In this document: positions 54,844 to 63,864 of the stretch, one piece after another
How the letters are laid out: every line of letters starts with the position of its first letter
Numbering within the stretch: position 1 is the first letter of the stretch
Assembly: GCA_964441755.1 (NCBI GenBank)
Contig: CAYTVG010000009.1
Location: 1 to 64,000 of the forward strand
Reading direction: 5' to 3'
From: JAUMBM01 sp964441755
GTDB lineage: Bacteria; Bacteroidota; Bacteroidia; Chitinophagales; Saprospiraceae
DNA length: 64,000 bases
Translations under genes and position numbers: made by a program
Notes under the pieces: model-generated
The model's input: only the letters and a program-made list of their open reading frames with translations
The model's database searches: none
Told to the model about the DNA's origin: nothing

Positions 54844-55978
54844 TTTCTGATACTGCTTCCATGTATTTGCTCACACTCAGCATAATGCCAAATGCTACGC
54901 AAGTGAATAATATGCTTGTCCCGCCCATACTGACCATCGGCAGCGTCTGCCCCGTCACAGGCAGCAAGTTGACAGCAACACCTATGTTGAGATAGGCCTG
55001 TATGACCAGCAACAAGCTAAGACCGAGCGCCACCATGGCACCAAAGGCCTTGGAGCTTTTGGTTACCAGCCGTATGATCCTGAAAAACAGGAACAAATAA
55101 ATACCTATGAGCACTGCCCCTCCCAGGACGCCATACTCCTCACAGATGATGGCGTAGATGTAATCTGAGTAAGGCGAGGGCAAATAATTCCGCTGTATAC
55201 TATTGCCGGGGCCTTCCCCCAGCCAGCCTCCGTTAGCGATGGCAATTTTTGACTGTACCACCTGGTACACTTCATCGGGCTTTTCCATAAAGTCACTGAT
55301 TCTCGTCACCCAGGTGTCTACCCGCACAAAACCCGGAAATACCTGCCCGAGCAGCAGCAGTAAACCAAATCCGACAATCCCCAACAGCATTAGGAGGCCG
55401 ATAAAACGGATATCCACCCGGCCTACAATCATCATGAGAATGCAAACAAAAAACAACAAAAAGGCAGTTGAAAAATTGGCCGGAGCAATCAGCAAACAAA
55501 TGAGCAGCACCGGCAGGATAATCGGTAAAAATGCATTTTTGAAGTCCTTGATGTACTCCTGCCTCGCGCTGATGCTGCGGGCAACGTATACGATGAGTGC
55601 CAGCTTGGCAAAATCAGAAGACTGAAAGGTGAGCCCCGTGCCGGGAATCATTATCCAGCGCCTGGCATCGTTGATGTCTGCACCCATAAGCACTGTAAAC
55701 AGCAGCAAGGGTACAGACAATGCCAGCATCATGGGCGCCCAGTTGGCAAAACGCTTGTAATGAATACGATGAAAGAGCCAGGTAATGAGCATCCCCACCA
55801 CCAAAATACCAAAATGCTTAATCAGATAAGCTTCCGTATTGCCTTCCTTATTGAGATGCGCAAGCGTCCCCGTAGCACTGTATACTGCCAGAATAGAAAA
55901 GAGCGAGAGAATGACGAAGATCGCCCAAATTGCCCGATCACCCTTTACGGAAGCCAATATTTTGTTTGCTACCAACAT
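54836..55978 (-). CDS. ftsW: Septal peptidoglycan polymerase FtsW (SEDS family)
   Basis: 380 residues with about ten membrane helices. FtsW polymerises lipid II with its partner FtsI. SEDS signatures: FGILVVGMLITWLFHRI, FQSSDFAKLALIVYVARS (with the catalytic Asp region before GEGPGNSIQRNYLPSPYSD), and GQTLPMVSMGGTSILFTC near the end. RodA is the alternative, but position between murD and murG fixes FtsW. Confidence 0.96.
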   Translation of the reverse strand: MLVANKILASVKGDRAIWAIFVILSLFSILAVYSATGTLAHLNKEGNTEAYLIKHFGILVVGMLITWLFHRIHYKRFANWAPMMLALSVPLLLFTVLMGADINDARRWIMIPGTGLTFQSSDFAKLALIVYVARSISARQEYIKDFKNAFLPIILPVLLICLLIAPANFSTAFLLFFVCILMMIVGRVDIRFIGLLMLLGIVGFGLLLLLGQVFPGFVRVDTWVTRISDFMEKPDEVYQVVQSKIAIANGGWLGEGPGNSIQRNYLPSPYSDYIYAIICEEYGVLGGAVLIGIYLFLFFRIIRLVTKSSKAFGAMVALGLSLLLVIQAYLNIGVAVNLLPVTGQTLPMVSMGGTSILFTCVAFGIMLSVSKYMEAVSENE

Positions 55979-56042
55979 AAGCTTAGCTGTTGTGCATCTT
56001 TATCAAAACAAGGTTGCTGTCGATATTAGCTATACAATTCAT

Positions 56043-57386
56043 TTACAGTGTTTTTTGGATTGACAATACTGCCTGTTTGAACTGCTCACCTCTGTCGACG
56101 TAATTTTTAAACAAATCAAAACTCGCACATGCCGGAGATAATAAGACTACCTCACCGCTGCGGGCAAGCTGCCGGGCAGCCTCTACTGCCGCTGCAGCCG
56201 ATTGCGTTTCTACACAGGTCTCTACCAACGGGCCAAAGGCTGCGATCAGCTTGCTATTATCCAGTCCCAGACACACCAGTGCCCGCACTCGTTCGCGCAC
56301 TACTGCCTCCAAAGCCGCATAGTCATTCCCCTTGTCCTGCCCACCGGCAATCCAGACAACAGGCTTCGACATGGCCTCAAGCGCATAATACACGGCATCG
56401 ACATTGGTTGCCTTACTATCATTGATATACGTGACACCGCCAATTTCGGCAACCTTTTCGAGGCGATGCGGCACAGGTACAAAGCTGTCGAGCGCCGCCT
56501 GCAGTAGTCCGGGATCAGCACCCGCTGCCAGCGCCATGTGCACTGCAAACAATGCGTTGATGGCATTGTGCTTTCCCTGCAAAGCTGTTGTAGACAACTC
56601 ATACCTATAGGCCCCCGCACGAATGCTGCTCCCCTCAATAGCTGACAGCGATACTGCCTGCTGCCTGGCCCGGACAGCAAATTTTTCGATGCCCCCCTGC
56701 AAATTGGCATCTTCAGCGAAATAGATGAATAAGTCGTCTGCCCGCTGATTCATGCTTATCCTAAACTTAGAGGCGATATAATTGTCCATCTTGTAATCAT
56801 ATCGATCCAGGTGATCTGGTGTTATGTTCAGTAAAGCAGCGATGTCTATGTGGAAATTGCGCAAGCCGTCGAGCTGAAAACTGCTTAGCTCAAGCACGTA
56901 TACCTCCGGATGATCCCCCGACGCGACACTAGCCGCAAAGCTGTCACCAACATTGCCTGCCAATACCACCCTTTTGCCCGCCGCACGCAGCAGGTGAAAA
57001 GTAAGGCTGGCTGTAGTTGTCTTACCATTGCTACCGGAGATTCCGATGATGAGTGCCTGCGTAAAGCGTCCTGCAAATTCAATTTCACTGATGACAGCTA
57101 TGCCTTTCGCCAAAAAAGCCTGAATAAGCGGTGCTTTATCCGGAATACCCGGACTTTTGATCACTTCCGCCGCTTGTAGCAGTGCCTCTGTAGTATGGCC
57201 GCCACCTTCATAAGGAATACCAGCTTCCTCCAGCTGTTGCCGGTAAGTATCTGCTATCGGTCCACTATCGGACACAAATACCCGAATGCCATGCACCTTC
57301 GCCAGCAAAGCTGCCCCAACACCACTTTCACCGGCACCGAGGACAAGCAGTGTGTGCCCGTCTATGTATTCGGCAGCTCGCATCAT
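56043..57386 (-). CDS. murD: UDP-MurNAc-L-alanine--D-glutamate ligase
   Basis: 447 residues. MurD adds D-glutamate to UDP-MurNAc-L-Ala. The nucleotide-binding LVLGAGESGVGAALLA at the N-terminus, the ATP loop IGISGSNGKTTTASL, NITPDHLDRYDYKMDNY and HRLEKVAEIGGVTYINDSKA are present; the last is the MurD signature. Its ATG overlaps the mraY stop as ATGA, so the two are coupled. A 64-bp gap precedes ftsW. Confidence 0.97.
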   Translation of the reverse strand: MMRAAEYIDGHTLLVLGAGESGVGAALLAKVHGIRVFVSDSGPIADTYRQQLEEAGIPYEGGGHTTEALLQAAEVIKSPGIPDKAPLIQAFLAKGIAVISEIEFAGRFTQALIIGISGSNGKTTTASLTFHLLRAAGKRVVLAGNVGDSFAASVASGDHPEVYVLELSSFQLDGLRNFHIDIAALLNITPDHLDRYDYKMDNYIASKFRISMNQRADDLFIYFAEDANLQGGIEKFAVRARQQAVSLSAIEGSSIRAGAYRYELSTTALQGKHNAINALFAVHMALAAGADPGLLQAALDSFVPVPHRLEKVAEIGGVTYINDSKATNVDAVYYALEAMSKPVVWIAGGQDKGNDYAALEAVVRERVRALVCLGLDNSKLIAAFGPLVETCVETQSAAAAVEAARQLARSGEVVLLSPACASFDLFKNYVDRGEQFKQAVLSIQKTL

Positions 57387-58657
57387 CGAATTTTTAAGGT
57401 TAGTATGGTAGCTACTGCCAGCAATATGCCGACAATCCAGAACCGGGTTACAATCTTCACCTCGGGCATCCCCAATTTTTGATAGTGGTGATGCAATGGC
57501 GCCATCTTAAAGATGCGCCTACCCTCCCCGTATTTTCGTTTTGTATATTTGAAATAAGACACCTGCAGTACAACTGATAAATTTTCAATCAGAAAAATAC
57601 CGCAGAGAATAGGGATTAGAAGCTCCTTGCGAAGCAATATGGCCAGTGCTGCAATGATGCCCCCGAGCGTAAGACTACCCGTATCCCCCATGAATATCTG
57701 GGCAGGGAAAGCATTCCACCATAAAAATCCCAGCGTTGCACCCACCAGACAGGCCGCAAAAATCACCAGTTCTCCACTGCCAGGCAGGTGAAGAATGCCC
57801 AGGTATTTGGCTGCAATAGCATTACCTGACAAGTAGGCTATCGCCAGTAAGGTTATGGAAATAATCCCTGACACCCCCGTCGCCAGTCCATCCAGACCGT
57901 CGGTCAGATTGGCAGCATTGGAAACAGCCGTCACCACGAATATAACAAGCGGCACAAAGATGAGCCACGCCAGGCCCACTGCCTTTTCTTTTTCAAAAGG
58001 CAGCAATTGTGCATAATCAAAACTGCCCCCCTTGAGAAAAGGTACGTTGGTAAGACTGGTCTTATAGTCTCCTCGCCATTCTGTCACCTCAGCATTGGTG
58101 CCATTTTTTACAGGAATCCTGTTACCCACGAGTTGCTCATCACCTAAACCATACTTCGCTGCCTCACGGACATCCATTCTAACCACCACCTGATGACTAT
58201 CCATCATCATGAGACTGATAAATAAGCCCAGCCCAATTTGGCCAAGAACTTTAAACCGGCCACTCAGGCCATCTTTATTCTTCCTGAATACCTTAATATA
58301 GTCATCGATAAAACCAATCATCGCCATCCAGGCCGTTGATACCAGCATGATCACGATATAGATATTATCAAGCCGCGCTAACAACAAGCAAGGAATCACA
58401 ACGGAAAGAATAATTATTACCCCTCCCATAGTGGGCGTTCCCTCCTTTTCTTTCTGCCCGCTCAACCCAAGGTCACGGACCGTCTCACCAATCTGCAGCT
58501 TCCGCAACCATGCAATGATGCGCCCCCCAAAGATGATAGAGATGACGAGAGACATCATCAGTGCCAGTCCAGCTCTGAACGAGATGTATTGAAATAAACG
58601 AAAGCCGGGCTGCTCGCCCAACCAATCGCGTAACCACTCTATGAGCTGAATCAGCAT
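57383..58657 (-). CDS. mraY: Phospho-MurNAc-pentapeptide translocase
   Basis: 424 residues, ten predicted membrane helices, slightly longer than the E. coli protein because of an insert at about 180-235 (IPVKNGTNAEVTEWRGDYK and around it) that is common in Bacteroidota. MraY makes lipid I on the inner membrane. The catalytic region AANLTDGLDGLATG with the paired Asp, GFIDDYIKVFRKNKDGL and APLHHHYQKLG are intact. Located between murE (75-bp gap) and murD (4-bp overlap). Confidence 0.97.
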   Translation of the reverse strand: MLIQLIEWLRDWLGEQPGFRLFQYISFRAGLALMMSLVISIIFGGRIIAWLRKLQIGETVRDLGLSGQKEKEGTPTMGGVIIILSVVIPCLLLARLDNIYIVIMLVSTAWMAMIGFIDDYIKVFRKNKDGLSGRFKVLGQIGLGLFISLMMMDSHQVVVRMDVREAAKYGLGDEQLVGNRIPVKNGTNAEVTEWRGDYKTSLTNVPFLKGGSFDYAQLLPFEKEKAVGLAWLIFVPLVIFVVTAVSNAANLTDGLDGLATGVSGIISITLLAIAYLSGNAIAAKYLGILHLPGSGELVIFAACLVGATLGFLWWNAFPAQIFMGDTGSLTLGGIIAALAILLRKELLIPILCGIFLIENLSVVLQVSYFKYTKRKYGEGRRIFKMAPLHHHYQKLGMPEVKIVTRFWIVGILLAVATILTLKIR

Positions 58658-58732
58658 ATTTTGTTAATAATTTAATCGATAAACCATATTCCCGTATCCT
58701 TTCAATAGCGTTGCAGGTAGTTTGGGGCCGGA

Positions 58733-60190
58733 CTAGGGGATTCCCAGGGCCTCTTTAACCACCTCCACATCATCAAATGGATATCTGACACCTCTGATTT
58801 CCTGATATTTTTCGTGCCCCTTGCCTGCAATGAGCACAATATCGCCTGTTCTGGCCAGCTTACAGGCCGTCCGTATAGCCAGCTTGCGATCTGTAATGCG
58901 CAAATGACGGCTATGCCCGGCAACAATACCTGCCTCCATATCATTCAATATTTGCTCCGGATCTTCCGAACGGGGATTGTCACTTGTCAGAATAACTTCA
59001 TCGCTGTGCTGCAGAGCAATAGCAGCCATCTTTGGGCGTTTGAGCTTATCACGGTCACCACCACAACCAACAACAGTGATAATTTTGCTACTACCCTGAC
59101 GCAGATCGCTGAGTGTCGACAGCACCTTGTCGAGTGCATCCGGCGTATGCGCATAATCAACTACTGCGGTACAGCCACCTTCCCCACCCCTGATTACTTC
59201 CATACGCCCCTCTGCTCCACGCAACTCCGACAATACGGTCAGCAGTTCAACAGGATCCTCCCCCAGCAGGCAGCCGACACCATAGACTGCCAGTAGATTG
59301 CTCGCATTGTACTCACCGATCATGCGCGCATACACCTCTCTTCCGGCCACCTCCAAATGAAGTCCTAATGGATTGTTTTCTACGATTTTGGCATGAAAAT
59401 CAGCCATGCGCTGCAAGCTGTAGTAATGAACATCAGCGACTGTATTCTGTACCATCACGGATCCTCGCTTATCATCGGCATTAACCAATGCAAATGCCGT
59501 ATCGGGCAGTTGATCAAAAAACTGCTTCTTTGCAGTAATATAGGCTGCAAAGGTTCCGTGATAATCCAGGTGGTCGTGTGACATATTGGTAAAAACCCCG
59601 CCACTGAAATGAAGACCGGCGATTCGCCGCTGGTCCACGGCATGCGAGCTCACCTCCATAAAGGCGTGCGAGCAGCCCGCATCTGCCATGCGGGCCAGCA
59701 GAGCCTGCAGGCTCACCGCATCCGGTGTAGTGTATAAAGAAGGCTCCACCAGCGATCCTATTCGGTTTTCGACCGTAGAAATGAGACCGCAGGTATATCC
59801 CAGTCGGCTGAATGCCTGAAACAGCAGGGTTGCTACGGTTGTCTTGCCATTGGTACCCGTGACACCGATAAGTTGCAGGCGGCGGCTTGGATGGCTGTAA
59901 AAAGCAGCGGCAAGATCGCCCAGCGCCTGGGCGCTGTCTGCTACACTTATCCAATAAGGCCCCGCCCAATCGGCAGGAGCCGCGTCCTGTGCCACAATAA
60001 CGACCGCCCCCTTTTCACCAGCCGCCTGTACATACTGATGACCGTCGGTCTGACGACCCCGAACAGCCACAAATACATTACCGGCCTGCACGCTGCGGGA
60101 ATCAAAGACAATACCAGTGACCACAGCCTCCGGGAGGTCTACAGGCACAGGAATCGAAGCTGAAGTCAGCAATTGAAGCACGGTCATCAT
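58733..60190 (-). CDS. murE: UDP-MurNAc-tripeptide synthetase, meso-DAP type
   Basis: 485 residues from ATG 60190 (MMTVLQLLTS); the open frame from 60304 would overlap ftsI by 68 bp and adds unrelated residues. MurE adds the third amino acid of the stem peptide. ATP loop IGVTGTNGKTTVA (112-118), STVENRIG, TTPDAVSL, and the DNPRSEDPEQIL motif, which in known enzymes selects meso-diaminopimelate. murF, normally next, is absent. Confidence 0.96.
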   Translation of the reverse strand: MMTVLQLLTSASIPVPVDLPEAVVTGIVFDSRSVQAGNVFVAVRGRQTDGHQYVQAAGEKGAVVIVAQDAAPADWAGPYWISVADSAQALGDLAAAFYSHPSRRLQLIGVTGTNGKTTVATLLFQAFSRLGYTCGLISTVENRIGSLVEPSLYTTPDAVSLQALLARMADAGCSHAFMEVSSHAVDQRRIAGLHFSGGVFTNMSHDHLDYHGTFAAYITAKKQFFDQLPDTAFALVNADDKRGSVMVQNTVADVHYYSLQRMADFHAKIVENNPLGLHLEVAGREVYARMIGEYNASNLLAVYGVGCLLGEDPVELLTVLSELRGAEGRMEVIRGGEGGCTAVVDYAHTPDALDKVLSTLSDLRQGSSKIITVVGCGGDRDKLKRPKMAAIALQHSDEVILTSDNPRSEDPEQILNDMEAGIVAGHSRHLRITDRKLAIRTACKLARTGDIVLIAGKGHEKYQEIRGVRYPFDDVEVVKEALGIP

Positions 60191-60236
60191 ATGTACAAAC
60201 TGGTTAGCATTAATTGTCAGGTATTCTTTCTGTCTG

Positions 60237-62402
60237 TCATCGGAGGTGGAGAACAATTGTCTGCCCACGTACCCGCGAACCGGGCGGAAGCGACTGCCTT
60301 TCAACCCTCCCCACGCCTATCGATCGGACCTTCAAACCTCTGTTTTCAAGTATATAAGTAGCATCCCTGAGCCCCATTCCCTGCACACTGGGGACAATCT
60401 GGTGGGGCATTCGCCTCGGATGCAATAGCAAACTATCGCTATCAGCCGTCAGCAGTACCATCTCCGAGGAGGAAGCTGCAGTCGCTGCTAGTCCCAGGTG
60501 ACGCAGCACCTCCTCGAAGTCTGTACGAAAGCCAACCTCATTTCTGGGCAGATTAGCGGCGTACAACACAGGGCGTGGTCCCTGATTGACTGCCTCATGA
60601 GCATCCAGTAAAATACTGTAGGCCTTGTCTGCAATCTCCCGGAAGACAGGCCCGGCTACATCACTACCGTAGTAGGCCCCGCTACGAGGTTTGTTAATAA
60701 CCACCAAACACGAATACACAGGATTATGGGATGGAAAATAACCTGCAAAAGAAGCCTGATAGCCCCCAATCTGGTTACCATCGGCCGTTCTTTGATAATC
60801 AATTTGTGTAGTGCCTGTCTTGCCTGCAAACCGATAGCGATCTGTAGCAAGATTACGGGCCGTTCCCCGCTGAACGACTCCCTCCAGCAAGAGGCGAATA
60901 TCGCGGATAGCGTGCGGCGATGCAATCTGCTCCTTAACCACTGTAGGCCTGTAGGTAATGACCTCTTCACCCTCACGACGAATACCAGATACCAAATAAG
61001 GCTTCATCAGTCGCCCGTTGTTGGCTATAGCATTGTAAAAAGTGAGTAGTTGCAGCGGCGTCAGTTGGCTTTCGTAGCCAATAGACATCCAGGGGAGTGT
61101 CGTGCCGCTCCAATTGTGTTTTTCGCTGTAAGCTTCTTTAATATACGGATTTACCTCGCCATCAAGTTCAATACCCGTAGGCAGATGCAACATAAAATTG
61201 CGCAGATGCTCTATGTAACGAGCAGCTCCCTGCATACCGTTGGCCTCCGTCTTGCGACCGTAGTGCTGGTATATAAGTCTTGATACCCCCACGTTAGAGG
61301 AATGCTCAAACGCCTGGCGGATACTGATGCTGTCGCGACCACGGCTGTAATCGGAAACATCCAGCATAGTCTGACCGTGGAAAGTAGCACGTCCGTAGGA
61401 GATGCTCACCGAGTCTGTGAGCCGGACGAACCCATCCTCCAGCAAGGCAAGCATAGAAGCTGTCTTGAAAGTCGAGCCGGACTCTGTTGCTGTACCAACA
61501 GCATAGTTATAATTTTCGAAATACCCCCCTGCTGAACCCGAGCGCCCCAGATTGGCAATCGCTTTGACAGCACCGGTTTTCACATCCATCAGAATAGCCG
61601 TTCCCCAGGCTGCCTCATGTGTCTGCAGAGCCCGCAGCAGTGCATTGTGAGCTATGTCCTGCAGATTTACATCCAGAGTCGTCACCACATCATCACCCGA
61701 ACGAGGCTCTACCACCGTAAGATCGGTCGAAGGCAGCCACAGATCCCTGCGAGCATCAACTTTGACCATATACTGAGAACCCGGTGTACCTCGCAGGACA
61801 GCATCGAAACGCCGCTCCAGGCCTACCGAAGCATCCTTGTCTGCCCGCCGGTAGCCGATTGTGCGAGAGGCAAGCATACCAAACGGGCGCTTGCGTTCAC
61901 TCGATTTTTTCACGATCAACCCACCCCGGTTTTGCCCAAGACTAAACAGCGGGAAGCGCTGAATTTTATATACCTCATCGAAAGGAACCCTTTTCTTGAG
62001 GAGAACCTCTCTCTTTTTATTGTATTGTGGATTTCGCAACCTGCGCAGATAGGCTGCATAAGCTCCAGGGGTATAAGCCTTGCTTACCTGCGTAGCCATA
62101 CAATGCGCCAGCGTATCAAGATTGCCAAAATAATCCTCATCAGCGGGTGCATAAGGATCAAAATACAGGTCAAAATACGGCACTGAAGTGGCCAGCAAAC
62201 TACCATCAGCAGCTAGAATACTCCCACGCTCAGGTTCAATTACCCGTTGCTTGAGCCATACACGCTCCCCCTCAGAACGCCAGCGATCACCCTGGTTGAT
62301 GGCAATCTCATAAGTCCTGTATACCAGCAGCGCTGCTACTGGTATAAAACCAGCAAACAGCAAAATATAGGCCCGGTAAAGAACTTCATTCTTGATATCC
62401 AT
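60237..62402 (-). CDS. ftsI: Class B penicillin-binding protein FtsI with PASTA domain
   Basis: 721 residues. The N-terminal membrane helix (AYILLFAGFIPVAALLVYRT) leads into the PBP dimerisation domain (RGSILAADGSLLATSVPYFD) and the transpeptidase: S310-T-F-K in ATESGSTFKTAS, SSN (368-370), and KTG (528-530, AGKTGTTQIDY). Residues about 655-721 are one PASTA domain (QIVPSVQGMGLRDATYILEN). It is the septal transpeptidase that partners FtsW. Starts 1 bp after ftsL. Confidence 0.95.
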   Translation of the reverse strand: MDIKNEVLYRAYILLFAGFIPVAALLVYRTYEIAINQGDRWRSEGERVWLKQRVIEPERGSILAADGSLLATSVPYFDLYFDPYAPADEDYFGNLDTLAHCMATQVSKAYTPGAYAAYLRRLRNPQYNKKREVLLKKRVPFDEVYKIQRFPLFSLGQNRGGLIVKKSSERKRPFGMLASRTIGYRRADKDASVGLERRFDAVLRGTPGSQYMVKVDARRDLWLPSTDLTVVEPRSGDDVVTTLDVNLQDIAHNALLRALQTHEAAWGTAILMDVKTGAVKAIANLGRSGSAGGYFENYNYAVGTATESGSTFKTASMLALLEDGFVRLTDSVSISYGRATFHGQTMLDVSDYSRGRDSISIRQAFEHSSNVGVSRLIYQHYGRKTEANGMQGAARYIEHLRNFMLHLPTGIELDGEVNPYIKEAYSEKHNWSGTTLPWMSIGYESQLTPLQLLTFYNAIANNGRLMKPYLVSGIRREGEEVITYRPTVVKEQIASPHAIRDIRLLLEGVVQRGTARNLATDRYRFAGKTGTTQIDYQRTADGNQIGGYQASFAGYFPSHNPVYSCLVVINKPRSGAYYGSDVAGPVFREIADKAYSILLDAHEAVNQGPRPVLYAANLPRNEVGFRTDFEEVLRHLGLAATAASSSEMVLLTADSDSLLLHPRRMPHQIVPSVQGMGLRDATYILENRGLKVRSIGVGRVERQSLPPGSRVRGQTIVLHLR

Positions 62403-62403
62403 C

Positions 62404-62727
62404 TTACTTACTATCGTTGTTACCCACTACAATTTTCAAGGGAGTGCCGCGCTGCAGTTGCAGCCCATCCTCCTGCACCTTATTGACTACCTCGGAGCGC
62501 AGGCTGTTGAACATATTCTCAGACTGCAAAGACATATAAGACCAGCGGAGATCCTGCACCTCTCGTTGCATCACCTGAATTTTCCGGACATTGCTCTCTG
62601 CCTGATGTGCATTGGCAATGTAGAGAATGGCGAGCATTGCCAAAAAACCAATCATTGTAAGGTTTTTGACAAGCCAGGCACTTAGCTCAAACTTGCTGAC
62701 CGTATGCAATAAGGCGCTTGTTCTCAT
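62404..62727 (-). CDS. ftsL: FtsL-like divisome protein
   Basis: 107 residues: one membrane helix (LTMIGFLAMLAILYIANAH) followed by a coiled coil (VRKIQVMQREVQDLRWSYMS). Size, topology and position between rsmH and ftsI fit FtsL, which activates the FtsW/FtsI synthase with FtsQ. The ATG at 62727 (MRTSALLHTVSKF) is preferred to a TTG at 62754. Sequence identity to characterised FtsL is low, as usual, so the name rests mainly on context. Confidence 0.85.
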   Translation of the reverse strand: MRTSALLHTVSKFELSAWLVKNLTMIGFLAMLAILYIANAHQAESNVRKIQVMQREVQDLRWSYMSLQSENMFNSLRSEVVNKVQEDGLQLQRGTPLKIVVGNNDSK

Positions 62728-62754
62728 ACATGTTGAACATAAGGTATGAACCAA

Positions 62755-62940
62755 TCATTTTTCCAACAAGGGGGTAACGGGGGGAGCTACTAAGTTCATT
62801 TGTATTATCTCTTCAAACGTCCGAGAGAACATCCCCTGCTGTGTTATTTCAATACGCTCTTCAAACATATGGATGATGCTCTCTTTTTGTCTTTCAATTG
62901 CACGCATACAACCTCTGTAAAACCACACTTGCATCTTCAT
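62755..62940 (-). CDS. Small ORF between rsmH and ftsL
   Basis: 61 residues, not recognised. It starts 18 bp after the rsmH stop and ends 27 bp before the ftsL ATG, filling the only sizeable gap in this part of the cluster. The sequence is mostly helical and charged (YRGCMRAIERQKESIIHMFE, RIEITQQGMFSRTFEEIIQ) and ends APPVTPLLEK. It may be a real small gene or an untranslated spacer; position and frame favour a gene only weakly. Confidence 0.4.
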   Translation of the reverse strand: MKMQVWFYRGCMRAIERQKESIIHMFEERIEITQQGMFSRTFEEIIQMNLVAPPVTPLLEK

Positions 62941-62958
62941 TCACCCACAAGCCATGCT

Positions 62959-63864
62959 TTAGGTGTGCGCCCGCCGTTCGGCAACACGCAACTTCGCGCT
63001 GTGGGCGCGGGGATTCACCTTTATCTCCGGTGCATCCGGCAACAGCGGTTTTTTGGTAATCAGTTCATAGGGTCTGTCCGTATTACCAAAAAAATCCTGC
63101 TGCAATACACCCGCTGCATTACCTGTTTTCATGACATTCTTCACCAGTCTGTCCTCAAGCGAGTGATAAGAAAGTACGACCAGCCGACCTCCGGCCGAAA
63201 GCACTTCAGTCGCCTGTACCAGCATATCAGCCAAAGCCCCCATCTCATCATTGACCTCGATGCGCAGCGCCTGAAAAACCTGCGCCAGATAGCGTTGCCG
63301 TGGTCCCTTGATGACGGGCTCTATGGCCGAGAGCAAGTCACCGATGGTAGCAATCGGACGCGCCTTCTGCTGCGCTGTCAAGTGCAATGCCAACGTACGA
63401 GCATTCCTGAGTTCGCCATAATCACTGAACATGCGCTGCAAGGCCGCTGCATCTCTGCCTGCAAGTACCCCGGCAGCTGTCAGTTCCTGCGACTGATCCA
63501 TACGCATATCCAGCGGAGCATCAAACCGATACGAGAATCCTCTGTCCCCTTCATCAAACTGATGCGAAGACACACCCAGATCTGCCAGCAGGCCATCTAT
63601 ACTGCGTATTCCCAACAGCCGCAGATAGCGCTTAAGGTGGCGAAAGTTGGCAGGAGCAAACAGCACCCGTTCGTCCGCCGGTACGTTCTGCACCGCATCT
63701 TCATCCTGGTCAAAAACCACCAGACGCCCTTTGGCGCCAAGCTTTTCCAATATCAGGCGACTATGTCCGCCACCGCCCAGCGTCACATCAACATAAGTAC
63801 CTTCCGGTCGTATGTTGAGAAAATCTATACAGGCCTCGGCCATGACAGGTACATGATAACTCAT
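62959..63864 (-). CDS. rsmH: 16S rRNA (cytosine-1402-N4)-methyltransferase
   Basis: 301 residues. RsmH (MraW) methylates N4 of C1402 in 16S rRNA with S-adenosylmethionine. Motifs: MSYHVPVMAEACIDFL at the start, VDVTLGGGGHSRLILE, LADLGVSSHQFD, GFSYRFDAPLDMRMD, and LSYHSLEDRLVKN. The ATG overlaps the mraZ stop by one base (TGATG). Confidence 0.97.
   Translation of the reverse strand: MSYHVPVMAEACIDFLNIRPEGTYVDVTLGGGGHSRLILEKLGAKGRLVVFDQDEDAVQNVPADERVLFAPANFRHLKRYLRLLGIRSIDGLLADLGVSSHQFDEGDRGFSYRFDAPLDMRMDQSQELTAAGVLAGRDAAALQRMFSDYGELRNARTLALHLTAQQKARPIATIGDLLSAIEPVIKGPRQRYLAQVFQALRIEVNDEMGALADMLVQATEVLSAGGRLVVLSYHSLEDRLVKNVMKTGNAAGVLQQDFFGNTDRPYELITKKPLLPDAPEIKVNPRAHSAKLRVAERRAHT

Noticed and set aside
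60191..60304. 38-codon N-terminal extension of MurE
   Set aside because: Overlaps the end of ftsI by 68 bp and has no MurE similarity; the fold begins at MMTVLQ.
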